DNA of 64,000 nt from Pantoea sp. Mb-10 (GTDB taxonomy: Bacteria > Pseudomonadota > Gammaproteobacteria > Enterobacterales > Enterobacteriaceae). The position numbers and the translations under genes were made by a program. Location: positions 619,998 through 683,997 of the forward strand of contig NZ_JAJSDX010000001.1 of assembly GCF_021272205.1 (NCBI RefSeq), given 5' to 3'. The notes beneath the pieces were generated by a model. It ran no database searches. It had not been told where the DNA came from and saw only the letters and a list, made by a program, of their open reading frames with translations. Below, in pieces: positions 55,972 through 63,929 of this stretch. Within the stretch, counting starts at the first letter, position 1. Each line of letters starts with the position of its first letter.

Positions 55972-56703
55972 TTACAGACGGACAGAAGAGATAAATTGCT
56001 TGAGTTCGGCGGTCTGCGGCTGAGCAAACAGCGTTTTGCTGTCGCCCTGCTCCCAAACGCGCCCTTGATGCATAAACACCACGCGGTCGCCGACGTCGCG
56101 GGCAAAATTCATTTCGTGGGTGACCAGAATCAGCGTCATGCCTTCGGCGGCCAGCTGCTCCAGCACTTTCAGGACTTCTCCCACCAGCTCCGGATCAAGC
56201 GCAGAGGTGATCTCATCGCACAGCAGCACTTTGGGCTGCATCGCCAGCGCACGGGCAATGGCCACCCGCTGCTGCTGCCCGCCGGAGAGATTGGCCGGCG
56301 CATAGTGCAACCGCTCGCCGAGGCCGACTTTTTCCAGCATCTGCGTGGCCAGCGCGCGGCACGCTGCCTCGCTCTTTTTCAGCACGCGGCGCGGCGCCAG
56401 CATCACATTCTCCAGCGCGGTCATGTGGGGGAATAGATTGAAGTTTTGAAAAACCATGCCAATGGACTGGCTGATCTCGCGCGCCTGAGAATCCCGATCG
56501 GTGATGGTCATGCCGCCGAGTTTAATGCTGCCTTCCTGATAGCCTTCCAGCCCGTTCATGCAGCGCAGCAGGGTGCTTTTGCCGGAACCGCTGCGGCCGA
56601 TAATCGAGATCACCTCGCCGTGATCGATATCCAGATCGACGCCTTTCAGTACGTGGTTGTCGCCGTAATACTTCTGGACCTGATTAATGGTGATGAGCGG
56701 CAT
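55972..56703 (-). CDS. Polar amino-acid-type ABC transporter ATP-binding protein
   Basis: 243 residues of the HisP/GlnQ class: Walker A GRSGSGKSTLL, signature LSGGQQQRVAIARALAM, Walker B VLLCDEITSALDPE. Ribosome site ggag lies 10 bases ahead of ATG 56703, inside the permease gene. Part of the import system of the hpx operon; the likely substrate is a ureide such as allantoin or allantoate, by context only. Klebsiella hpx clusters carry a comparable ABC set. Confidence 0.92.
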   Translation of the reverse strand: MPLITINQVQKYYGDNHVLKGVDLDIDHGEVISIIGRSGSGKSTLLRCMNGLEGYQEGSIKLGGMTITDRDSQAREISQSIGMVFQNFNLFPHMTALENVMLAPRRVLKKSEAACRALATQMLEKVGLGERLHYAPANLSGGQQQRVAIARALAMQPKVLLCDEITSALDPELVGEVLKVLEQLAAEGMTLILVTHEMNFARDVGDRVVFMHQGRVWEQGDSKTLFAQPQTAELKQFISSVRL

Positions 56704-57340
56704 TGAATTTTTTCTCCAGATACTGGCTGTAACGCGACAGCGGATAACACATCAGGAAGTAACCCAACGCCACCAGGCCAAATACCTTAAACGGTTGGTA
56801 GGTCACGTTGTTAAGAATGGTGCCGGCTTTGGTGAGTTCCACAAAACCGATGATCGACGCCAGCGCGGTGCCTTTTACCACCTGTACAGCGAAGCCGACG
56901 GTAGGCGCAATCGCGATGCGCATCGCCTGCGGCGCCACCACGCGCACCAGCGTTTGACCGAACGTCAGACCCAGGCAGCGCGAGGCTTCCCACTGCCCTT
57001 TGGGCAGGGCGCGAATGCTGCCGTGCCAAATATCCAGTAAATAGGCGCTGGTGTAGAGGGTGAGCGCCAGCGACGCGGCGGTCCACGGCGCAACATCAAT
57101 ACCCAATAATCCGACGCCAAAAAACGCCAGGAACAGTTGCATCAGCAGCGGCGTGCCCTGAAACAGCGCGGTATAGCCCTGAATCAAACGCGACAGCCAG
57201 CGGCGCTTCAGCAGGCGCAGAAACAGCAGCGGCAGCGTCACCAGCGTGCCGCCAAAAAATGCCACCAGCGATAACAGCAGCGTCCAGCGTGCGGCCAGCA
57301 GCAGGTTGCGCACGATGTCCCAATCGGTAAACGTGGTCAT
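56684..57340 (-). CDS. Polar amino-acid-type ABC transporter permease (second subunit)
   Basis: 218 residues from ATG 57340, overlapping the preceding permease by 4 bases (ATGA). It has the HisM/HisQ pattern: YTALFQGTPLLMQLFLAFFG, then DIWHGSIRALPKGQWEASRC and LALASIIGFVELTKAGTIL-like helices. It pairs with the adjacent permease as a heterodimer. Confidence 0.92.
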   Translation of the reverse strand: MTTFTDWDIVRNLLLAARWTLLLSLVAFFGGTLVTLPLLFLRLLKRRWLSRLIQGYTALFQGTPLLMQLFLAFFGVGLLGIDVAPWTAASLALTLYTSAYLLDIWHGSIRALPKGQWEASRCLGLTFGQTLVRVVAPQAMRIAIAPTVGFAVQVVKGTALASIIGFVELTKAGTILNNVTYQPFKVFGLVALGYFLMCYPLSRYSQYLEKKFNAAHHH

Positions 57341-58005
57341 GATGGCAGCGCTCCAAACCATTTGCGACCCAGCGCCAGCAGCAGCTGGCGCATGGCAATC
57401 GACAACGCCAGATAGATCAGCGTGGTCACCAGATAGACCTCAAAGCTCAGGAAGGTGCGCGACTGAATCAGGTTGGCGGCGAACGTTAACTCTTCGTACG
57501 ACACCTGCGACACCACCGACGATCCCAGCATCACGATAATGCACTGGCTCACCAGCGCCGGGTAAATGCGCTGCAGCGACGGCGGCAGCACCACGCGCAG
57601 AAAGGTTTGCGTGCGGGTAAGCCCCAGCACGCGCCCCGCTTCCCACTGCCCTTTTGGCGTCACCTGAATGCCCGCACGAATAATCTCCGTGCTATAGGCC
57701 CCCAAGTTAATCAACATCGCCAGCAGCGCCGCTTCGCCGGCAGTGAGTTTTATGCCGAGATTGGGCAAGCCAAATACGATAAAAAACAGCTGCACCACAA
57801 AGGGCGTATTGCGAATGAGTTCGACGTACACGCCCCACAGGCGGCTCGCCCAGCTGGGACGCCCGCTGCGCAACGCCGCGCCAAGAATGCCGAGGCTCAC
57901 GCCGCCGACCGTGGCCAGCACGGTCAGCTGCACGGTAACCCACAGACCAGCCAGCAACTCCGGCCAGTGCGGCCAGAGATCGGCGAAATTCAGTTGCCCT
58001 AACAT
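57337..58005 (-). CDS. Polar amino-acid-type ABC transporter permease (first subunit)
   Basis: 222 residues, five or so membrane helices, with VELIRNTPFVVQLFFIVFG and the EAA coupling loop GIQVTPKGQWEAGRVLGLTR. It lies 12 bases after the binding protein gene. Heterodimer partner of the next permease. Confidence 0.92.
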   Translation of the reverse strand: MLGQLNFADLWPHWPELLAGLWVTVQLTVLATVGGVSLGILGAALRSGRPSWASRLWGVYVELIRNTPFVVQLFFIVFGLPNLGIKLTAGEAALLAMLINLGAYSTEIIRAGIQVTPKGQWEAGRVLGLTRTQTFLRVVLPPSLQRIYPALVSQCIIVMLGSSVVSQVSYEELTFAANLIQSRTFLSFEVYLVTTLIYLALSIAMRQLLLALGRKWFGALPS

Positions 58006-58017
58006 TGGCCGTTCCCG

Positions 58018-58803
58018 TTATGCGCCGAGGTTGGCAGGCAGTGGCGCTTTGAGCCACTCTTCTGACAGCGTATTCAGCGTGCCATCCTTAATCCCCTGAT
58101 CGATCAACGCATTCACTTTCTCTTTCAGCGCAGGCTCGTTTTTCTTGAGGCCAATAAAGCACGGCGAATCCTTCAGCATAAACTGCGAAACCGGGGCTTT
58201 AGCCGGGTTCTGGCGGGCAATCGCGGCCACCACAAGGTTGCCAGTGGCGACATATTGCACCTGCCCTGACAGATACGCCGACAGCGTGGTGTTGTTGTCT
58301 TCATAGCGCTTCACCTGCGCATCCTTCGGCGCCACCGCGCTCAGAACCATGTCCTCTACCGCGCCGCGCGTCACGCCAATGGATTTCCCGCTCAGCGCTG
58401 CGGCATCTTTCAGCGTTTCCCCTTTGGGGCCGAAGACGCCAAGGAAGAACGGCGCGTAGGCGCGGCTAAAGTCGATCACTTTTTCGCGCTCGGCGTTTTT
58501 GCCCATGCTGGAAATCACCAGATCCACTTTGTCGGTTTGCAGGTAGGGCACGCGGTTAGCGCTGGAGACCGGCACGAGCTGCAACTTAAGTTTCATCTGT
58601 TTGGCAAGGTAGCGTGCCATATCGATGTCATAGCCCTGCGGCTGTAAGTCGGTGCCGACGGAGCCAAACGGTGGGAAATCCTGCGGTACGGCAATGCGAA
58701 TCACGCCGCGTTTCTGAATATCTTGCAGCTGATCCGCCATCGCGCTGCCCGCCTGCGCCAGCAGCAATGCTGCGCCCGCTACCGCCAATAAAACCTTTTT
58801 CAT
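58018..58803 (-). CDS. Periplasmic substrate-binding protein of the hpx ABC importer
   Basis: 261 residues from ATG 58803 with signal peptide (MKKVLLAVAGAALLLAQAG, cleavage before DQL). Family 3 solute-binding protein: IRIAVPQDFPPFGSVGTDLQ, the QGYDIDMARYLAKQM helix and the DLVISSMGKNAEREKVIDFS motif. First gene of the eight-gene hpx operon, downstream of a sigma-54 promoter. The ligand is probably a ureide by context. Confidence 0.92.
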   Translation of the reverse strand: MKKVLLAVAGAALLLAQAGSAMADQLQDIQKRGVIRIAVPQDFPPFGSVGTDLQPQGYDIDMARYLAKQMKLKLQLVPVSSANRVPYLQTDKVDLVISSMGKNAEREKVIDFSRAYAPFFLGVFGPKGETLKDAAALSGKSIGVTRGAVEDMVLSAVAPKDAQVKRYEDNNTTLSAYLSGQVQYVATGNLVVAAIARQNPAKAPVSQFMLKDSPCFIGLKKNEPALKEKVNALIDQGIKDGTLNTLSEEWLKAPLPANLGA

Positions 58804-58855
58804 GATGCACCCCGGTGAGATTAATGTGAAACAAAAGATTCTTGATGAATGTTTT

Positions 58856-58872
58856 TGCAACTAATGTGCCAA
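58856..58872 (-). promoter_or_regulatory. Sigma-54 promoter of the hpx importer-catabolic operon
   Basis: On the minus strand: TTGGCAC-attag-TTGCA. GG and GC are exactly 10 bases apart, as required, and both elements match the -24/-12 consensus perfectly. The predicted start of transcription is near 58845, giving a leader of about 40 bases before the binding-protein gene. Sigma-54 use implies control by an enhancer-binding protein such as NtrC. Confidence 0.85.
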
Positions 58873-58980
58873 GATCGCAGCGGGAAAAAGCGTCGCCTTT
58901 ACTGGCGTATGGCGCGACATAACGCGAGGAGGTAGCGGATTTTGACGCGTGGACGCGAGCGCACGATCGGCGCGCGTCCG

Positions 58981-58997
58981 CGATCCAAAAAGGTGCA
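58981..58997 (-). promoter_or_regulatory. Possible NtrC enhancer site, overlapping a possible hpxU terminator hairpin
   Basis: Minus strand TGCACC-ttttt-GGATCG: the left half equals the NtrC half-site and the right half matches 3 of 6 positions. It lies about 135-150 bases upstream of the predicted sigma-54 start, a usual enhancer distance. The same bases overlap GGTGC-ttt-GCACC followed by TTTTT, which could instead terminate hpxU. Confidence 0.35.
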
Positions 58998-59017
58998 AAG
59001 CACCAAAGCGGGGCCCG

Positions 59018-59857
59018 TTAGCGGTGTTCCAACTCGTCCAGCTGCTGATAAAGATCGGCGATGTGATGAATACGTTGACGCCCCTGAGACAACATTTCAT
59101 GCAGCAGGGCATTGGCCAGTAGGTTGACGAGGCTCATGGCGGAGGCGTAGCTGTCGAAGGCCGATACGCTGTCCAGCGGGGCACACAGCTGCCAGCGCGT
59201 CAGGGAAACCAAGCCCTGCACCTGCGGCTCACATAGCGCCACCACGGGAATGTTTTGCTGCTGCAGCTGCTGCAAGAGCGGGCGAATGATGCGGGGACGA
59301 CGGCGAAACGCCATCACGATCACCAGATCGTCCGCCGTCATATCCACCAGCTCTTCACCGAGCGTCTGGCCCGGCTGCGGCAGCACCTGGACCTGCGCGC
59401 GCGCTTGCATCAGCTGCTGTCGCAGGTGCAGGGCCACCGGATAGGCGTTACGCATCCCCACGATAAACACGCGCGACGCCGCGCTCAGCGCCTGTACTAC
59501 CTCGCCAAACTGCTGCGCATCCAGCGCGTTCACCCATTGCGTGAGGTTGGCCATCTCCTGCTTGTAATGGCGCGATAGCAGCGTATTGCCCTGCACCGCA
59601 TCGCGGTTATCCGTGAGCGGCATACCGCTTTGACGCAGCACGCGCAGCTCATCGCGCATGTCTTTGTATTTCTCATAGCCTAACCGCTTGAACAGGCGGC
59701 TTACCGTGGCCTTAGAGACGCCGCTCAGGCGCGCCAGTTCGGCGCTGTTATAGCTGATCAGGTCATCGAAGTGGTCAAACACGAAATCGGCAATGCGCTG
59801 CTCTTGTGGCGATAAATGCGCATAGTGACTGCGCAGGCGTTCATCAAGCTGTTTCAT
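59018..59857 (-). CDS. hpxU: MurR/RpiR-family transcription regulator (HpxU type)
   Basis: 279 residues from ATG 59857 (aggacgcgcc ribosome site). N-terminal HTH_6 domain (~1-80, LARLSGVSKATVSRLFKRLG) and C-terminal SIS domain (~125-255, VFIVGMRNAYPVALHLRQQL and DLVIVMAFRRRPRIIRPLL). Such proteins sense phosphorylated sugars or other small ligands. Divergent from hpxW and upstream of the importer operon, so it probably controls one or both. The hpxU name follows the usual Klebsiella-type naming of this neighbour. Confidence 0.85.
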   Translation of the reverse strand: MKQLDERLRSHYAHLSPQEQRIADFVFDHFDDLISYNSAELARLSGVSKATVSRLFKRLGYEKYKDMRDELRVLRQSGMPLTDNRDAVQGNTLLSRHYKQEMANLTQWVNALDAQQFGEVVQALSAASRVFIVGMRNAYPVALHLRQQLMQARAQVQVLPQPGQTLGEELVDMTADDLVIVMAFRRRPRIIRPLLQQLQQQNIPVVALCEPQVQGLVSLTRWQLCAPLDSVSAFDSYASAMSLVNLLANALLHEMLSQGRQRIHHIADLYQQLDELEHR

Positions 59858-59901
59858 GGCGCGTCCTGTAACTTTTGTTTCATCACACGCTAGCATAAAT
59901 C

Positions 59902-59933
59902 GTTCCAGCATGGTGTCCGAGCAAAACTGGAAC
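59902..59933. promoter_or_regulatory. Inverted repeat between hpxU and hpxW, candidate HpxU operator
   Basis: Perfect 7-bp arms GTTCCAG / CTGGAAC separated by 18 bases, in the 120-base space between the divergent starts. Position and symmetry fit a dimeric regulator site; the function is inferred. Confidence 0.4.
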
Positions 59934-59977
59934 AGCTCTTGCTTGGCTTAGGCCCTGTTCCTGAGAAAGAGTGCACT

Positions 59978-61564
59978 ATGATACAGAGCAACATGGCGCC
60001 GCTGGGCATGGCCGTCACGCCGCATCACCTTGCCAGCGAAAGCGCGCTGGCGGTACTGCGTGAAGGCGGAAACGCGCTGCAGGCGATGGTGGCAGCGGCC
60101 GCCACGATCGCCGTGGTTTATCCGCATATGAATGGTCTGGGCGGCGACGGCTTTTGGCTGGTGGTACCGCCTCACGGCGATCCCATCGCCATCGACGCCA
60201 GCGGTGCGGCGGGCTCGCTGGCAACGCCGGCGTTCTACGCCGGTGAGCCCCATATTCCCCATCGCGGGGCCAAAGCGGCGCTGACCGTGGCGGGCACCGT
60301 CAGCGGCTGGGAAGAGGCGCTCACGCTGGCCAACGAACTGGATGCTGCACCGCTGCCGCTCGCGCGCCTGCTGCGCGATGCCATTCGCTACGCCGCAGAC
60401 GGCATTCCGGTCACCGCCTCGCAGGCCGCCGCGACCGCAGCTAAACAGCATGAGCTACAGCATCAGCCCGGCTTTGCCGGCCACTTTATGCCCGATGGCA
60501 CCGTGCCTGCCACCGGCAGTCGCTTTACGCAACCGGCGCTGGCGCAGACGCTGAGTCAGCTATGCGAACACGGTTTAGGCAGTTTTTATCGCGGCGAGCT
60601 GGCTGACCATATGGCGCGCGAAATGGCAGCGCTGGGCATGCCGATCGCGCGCGACGACCTGGCCCACCAGCGCGCACGGCGCCGCACACCGCTGCATCTG
60701 GCGCACAGCGAAGGCGATATCTGGAACATGACGCCGCCGACCCAAGGCCTGGTGTCGCTGGCGATCCTCGGTATCACCGACCGGCTAAACATGCGTGACG
60801 CCAGCGAAGCGCACACCGTGCACCGCATTGTGGAGGCCACCAAGCGCGCCTTTACCCTGCGCGATCGGCACATCACCGATCCCCGCCATATTGACGTCGA
60901 TATTCAGGCGCTGCTGGCAGCCGATCACCTTGACGCGCTGGCGGCGCAAATCCGCGACGACCGCGCGGCGCCTTGGGGCACCGGGCGCGGCCCTGGCGAT
61001 ACCGTGTGGATGGGCGTGATGGACAGCAGCGGGCTGGCGGTGTCGTTTATCCAGAGCCTGTATCACGAATTTGGCAGCGGTATCGTGCTGCCCGGCACCG
61101 GCATCACCTGGCAGAACCGGGGCGCCGCATTCAGCCTGCAGCCCAACCACCTACTGACGCTGGCGCCGGGTAAACAGCCGTTTCACACCCTTAATCCGGC
61201 GGCGGCGCGACTTAAAGATGGCCGCGTGATGGTTTACGGCTCAATGGGCGGCGATGGTCAGCCGCAGACACAGGCGGCGATTTTCACCCGCTACGGCATT
61301 CAGGGCATGCCGCTGCAGCAGGCGGTCAGCGCGCCGCGCTGGCTGCTGGGACGCACCTGGGGCCAGGCCACCGACTCCCTCAAGCTGGAGGCACGCATCA
61401 GCCCGGACACCGTGCGGCAGCTGCAGGCGCTGGGTCATGAGGTCGAGCTGCTGCCGGACTTCAGTGAAGTGGTGGGCCACGCAGGTGCCATCGTCAGACA
61501 CAACAACGGCATGCTGGAAGGCGCGTTCGATCCGCGCAGCAACGGCAGTGCCGCCGGTTTTTAA
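59978..61564 (+). CDS. hpxW: Oxamate amidohydrolase HpxW (gamma-glutamyltransferase-like Ntn hydrolase)
   Basis: 528 residues from ATG 59978 (MIQSNMAPLGMAVTPHH). GGT-fold protein without a signal peptide, hence cytoplasmic. The autocatalytic Thr is expected in GPGDTVWMGVMDSSG, and the GGT-type end PRWLLGRTWGQATDSLKLEA follows. In Klebsiella HpxW turns oxamate into oxalate and ammonia. It leads the hpxWXYZ operon. Confidence 0.9.
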   Translation: MIQSNMAPLGMAVTPHHLASESALAVLREGGNALQAMVAAAATIAVVYPHMNGLGGDGFWLVVPPHGDPIAIDASGAAGSLATPAFYAGEPHIPHRGAKAALTVAGTVSGWEEALTLANELDAAPLPLARLLRDAIRYAADGIPVTASQAAATAAKQHELQHQPGFAGHFMPDGTVPATGSRFTQPALAQTLSQLCEHGLGSFYRGELADHMAREMAALGMPIARDDLAHQRARRRTPLHLAHSEGDIWNMTPPTQGLVSLAILGITDRLNMRDASEAHTVHRIVEATKRAFTLRDRHITDPRHIDVDIQALLAADHLDALAAQIRDDRAAPWGTGRGPGDTVWMGVMDSSGLAVSFIQSLYHEFGSGIVLPGTGITWQNRGAAFSLQPNHLLTLAPGKQPFHTLNPAAARLKDGRVMVYGSMGGDGQPQTQAAIFTRYGIQGMPLQQAVSAPRWLLGRTWGQATDSLKLEARISPDTVRQLQALGHEVELLPDFSEVVGHAGAIVRHNNGMLEGAFDPRSNGSAAGF

Positions 61565-61575
61565 CGGAGAACATC

Positions 61576-61761
61576 ATGAAAACGCAACCTGACTGGGGTG
61601 CATGGGTCGCCCAAATGGAGTGCGCGTTAGCGCTGGAGTTAGATGATGCGCGCCGCGCTGAACTGCAAATACAGCTGACGCGCATGGCCGCGATGGCCGC
61701 ACCGCTCATGGCTTTCCCGCTTGACGATCGCCTTGAGGTCGCCGGAGTGTTCCATCCATGA
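61576..61761 (+). CDS. hpxX: HpxX, small AtzG-like (DUF4089) partner of the amidase
   Basis: 61 residues, ggagaacatc ribosome site. AtzG-like proteins are small helical partners of AtzE amidases, resembling the GatC subunit. Features: WGAWVAQMECALALELDDAR and AAPLMAFPLDDRLEVAGVF. It overlaps hpxY by 4 bases, which supports a stoichiometric complex. Confidence 0.92.
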   Translation: MKTQPDWGAWVAQMECALALELDDARRAELQIQLTRMAAMAAPLMAFPLDDRLEVAGVFHP

Positions 61762-63146
61762 CGCAGGCAGCCCTCTCCCTCACCCAACTGCGCCACGCAT
61801 TTCAGCAGGGCGATCTCAGCGCCCGCGAGATCGCCCAACAGACGCTGGACGCGATTGCCCGGCATAATCCGCGTATTAACGCCTGGACCGAGGTCACCGC
61901 ATCGCGCATGTCCGACGAAGCGGATGCGCTGGATGCGCGCCGCCAGCGCGGCGATGCATTGCCCGCGCTGGCGGGCATCCCCTATGCCGTAAAGAATTTG
62001 TTCGATGTCGCTGGGCACAGTACGCTGGCGGGTGCGAAGCTATTCCGCGATCGGCCTGCGGCGCGCGACGATGCGTGGGCGGTGAGCAAACTGCGTCAGT
62101 CTGGCGCGCTGCTTTCCGGCATGCTGAATATGGATGCCTATGCCTACGGCTTTACCACGGAGAATACCCACTACGGCGCGACGCGCAATCCTCGCGATCT
62201 CACGCGCATCGCGGGCGGCTCTTCAGGCGGTTCCGCCGCCGCCGTGGCCGCAGGCATTGTGCCCTTTTCGCTGGGCACCGACACCAACGGCTCCATTCGC
62301 GTACCGGCGTCGCTGTGCGGTATTTTCGGCCTGAAGCCCACCTTTGGTCGCCTGTCGCGCAGCGGCAGTCACCCCTTTGTGGCAAGTCTTGACCATATTG
62401 GCCCTTTCGCCCGTTCGGTTGACGATCTCACGCTGGTTTACGACGCGCTTCAGGGCCATGATGCCGCCGACGCCTTCCAGGCACCTCAGCCCGCGTTTCA
62501 CGCCGCCGCCACGCTGCGCGACGGCGCACAGGGACTGCGCAGCGCCGTGCTGGGCGGTTTCTTTGCCCATAACTGCAACGAGGAAGCGCGCACTGCGGTC
62601 GCTGCGGTGGCACGCGGTTTGGCCGCACACGATGAGGTGGTGCTCGAACAGGCTGACATTGCGCGCTCGGCGGCCTTTATTATGACCGCCGCCGAGGGCG
62701 GTAATCACTACCTGCCCGCCTTGCGCACTGTGCCAGACCAGTTTGAGCCGCATTCGCGCGAGCGCCTGCTCGCGGGGGCGATGCTGCCGTCGGCATGGTA
62801 CGTGCAGGCACAGCGTTTCCGTCGCCACTTCCAGCAGCAGGTACTGCCGCTGTTTGATCGCGTTGATGTGCTGATTGCGCCCGCCACGCCGTGCAGCGCG
62901 ACGCTGATTGGCCAGGAGACCCTGCACATCAACGGCCAAGCCATGCCAGCCCGCGCCAGCATGGGCATGCTCACCCAGCCGATTTCATTTCTGGGGCTGC
63001 CAGTGTGCACGGTGCCGCTCGCTACCGCCAGCGGCCTGCCGATTGGCGTACAGCTGATCGCCGCCCCGTTTAAAGAGCACCTGGCGCTGCGTGCCGCCTG
63101 GGCACTGGAACAACAGGGGCTGACGCTGCCCCCCATGAATGGATAA
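61758..63146 (+). CDS. hpxY: HpxY, AtzE-type amidase of oxalurate catabolism
   Basis: 462 residues of the amidase signature family: catalytic Lys in GIPYAVKNLFDVAG, Ser pair in RIAGGSSGGSAAAVAAG, and DTNGSIRVPASLCGIFGLKP. With HpxX it resembles the AtzE-AtzG complex (1-carboxybiuret hydrolase). In the hpx setting the most likely substrate is oxalurate or a related ureido acid; this is not proven. It overlaps hpxX and shares a base with hpxZ. Confidence 0.9.
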   Translation: MTQAALSLTQLRHAFQQGDLSAREIAQQTLDAIARHNPRINAWTEVTASRMSDEADALDARRQRGDALPALAGIPYAVKNLFDVAGHSTLAGAKLFRDRPAARDDAWAVSKLRQSGALLSGMLNMDAYAYGFTTENTHYGATRNPRDLTRIAGGSSGGSAAAVAAGIVPFSLGTDTNGSIRVPASLCGIFGLKPTFGRLSRSGSHPFVASLDHIGPFARSVDDLTLVYDALQGHDAADAFQAPQPAFHAAATLRDGAQGLRSAVLGGFFAHNCNEEARTAVAAVARGLAAHDEVVLEQADIARSAAFIMTAAEGGNHYLPALRTVPDQFEPHSRERLLAGAMLPSAWYVQAQRFRRHFQQQVLPLFDRVDVLIAPATPCSATLIGQETLHINGQAMPARASMGMLTQPISFLGLPVCTVPLATASGLPIGVQLIAAPFKEHLALRAAWALEQQGLTLPPMNG

Positions 63147-63535
63147 TGATGATGATCCCTGAACACATTGACCGCCCGGCGATTGTGGCCGAAGTCACCG
63201 CCGCCTTTTACCGCTACGAGCAGGCATTAGTGAGCAATGACGTTGCCGTGCTGGACGAACTGTTCTGGCACGATCCGCGCACGGTGCGGCTGGGCGCCGG
63301 TGAAAATCTGTATGGCATTGAGGCAATCCGCGCCTTTCGCGCCGCCCGCCCCGCCAGCGGACTGGCGCGCACGCTGCACGATACCGTTATCACCACCTTC
63401 GGCGATGATTACGCGGTATGTAGCACCGAGTTTACCCGCGAAGGCGTCGCCAGCCGCGGTCGCCAGCAGCAGACATGGGTGAGGTTGCCGATGGGGTGGC
63501 GGATTGTGGCCGCGCAGGTGAGTTTAATGACATAA
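63146..63535 (+). CDS. hpxZ: HpxZ, AtzH-like protein (DUF3225, SnoaL fold)
   Basis: 129 residues from the first of three consecutive ATG codons. Typical DUF3225 segments: FYRYEQALVSNDVAVLDELF and RLGAGENLYGIEAIRAFRAA. AtzH in the cyanurate pathway is a similar partner of AtzE/AtzG. It is the last gene of hpxWXYZ; the exact role is unknown. Confidence 0.92.
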   Translation: MMMIPEHIDRPAIVAEVTAAFYRYEQALVSNDVAVLDELFWHDPRTVRLGAGENLYGIEAIRAFRAARPASGLARTLHDTVITTFGDDYAVCSTEFTREGVASRGRQQQTWVRLPMGWRIVAAQVSLMT

Positions 63536-63610
63536 GGGTTTTGGGCTGGGGCTGGGCTTAAGGTTAAGGTCAAGGTCAACGGCGGTTTCGACCGGCTTGC
63601 AGCCGACCGA

Positions 63611-63640
63611 CCAAGGGGAGGCAGTCGCCCCTCCCCTTGG
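63611..63640. repeat. Large hairpin (11-bp perfect arms)
   Basis: ccaaggggagg and cctccccttgg form an 11-bp perfect stem with an 8-nt loop. Outer partial complementarity (gccgac near 63603 and gtcggc near 63654) may extend it. No T-run, so it is not a normal terminator; it may be part of a repeat element. Confidence 0.75.
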
Positions 63641-63780
63641 AACCCGGGCTTTTGTCGGCCGAATTGCCGCTTCGCGGTGCCTTCACTTCCCTCAAATTCC
63701 TGACGGACCGGCTGCGATTCGCTCCTGCTCAACGCAGCCTCTCGCCGCCGTCCTGGCGGCTCGCCCTGGAATTTTCACTC

Positions 63781-63851
63781 CGTTCAGCAATTCCGACGAC
63801 GCCCCGCCGCTGGAAGATTTTTTTCACCGGTAAGGTCTTGGTCGCTGTAGG
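63781..63851 (+). repeat. 71-bp direct repeat, copy 1
   Basis: From cgttcagcaattccgacgac to gctgtagg. It pairs with 63930-64000 with four mismatches in 71 bases. The offset between the copies is 149 bases. Confidence 0.9.
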
Positions 63852-63929
63852 TCCTGTTAAAGGCTTCTTAAGTGATATGGCGCTTATACGAATGCCGACA
63901 TCTTTCGCTCACGACAAGAAGCTTACCTT

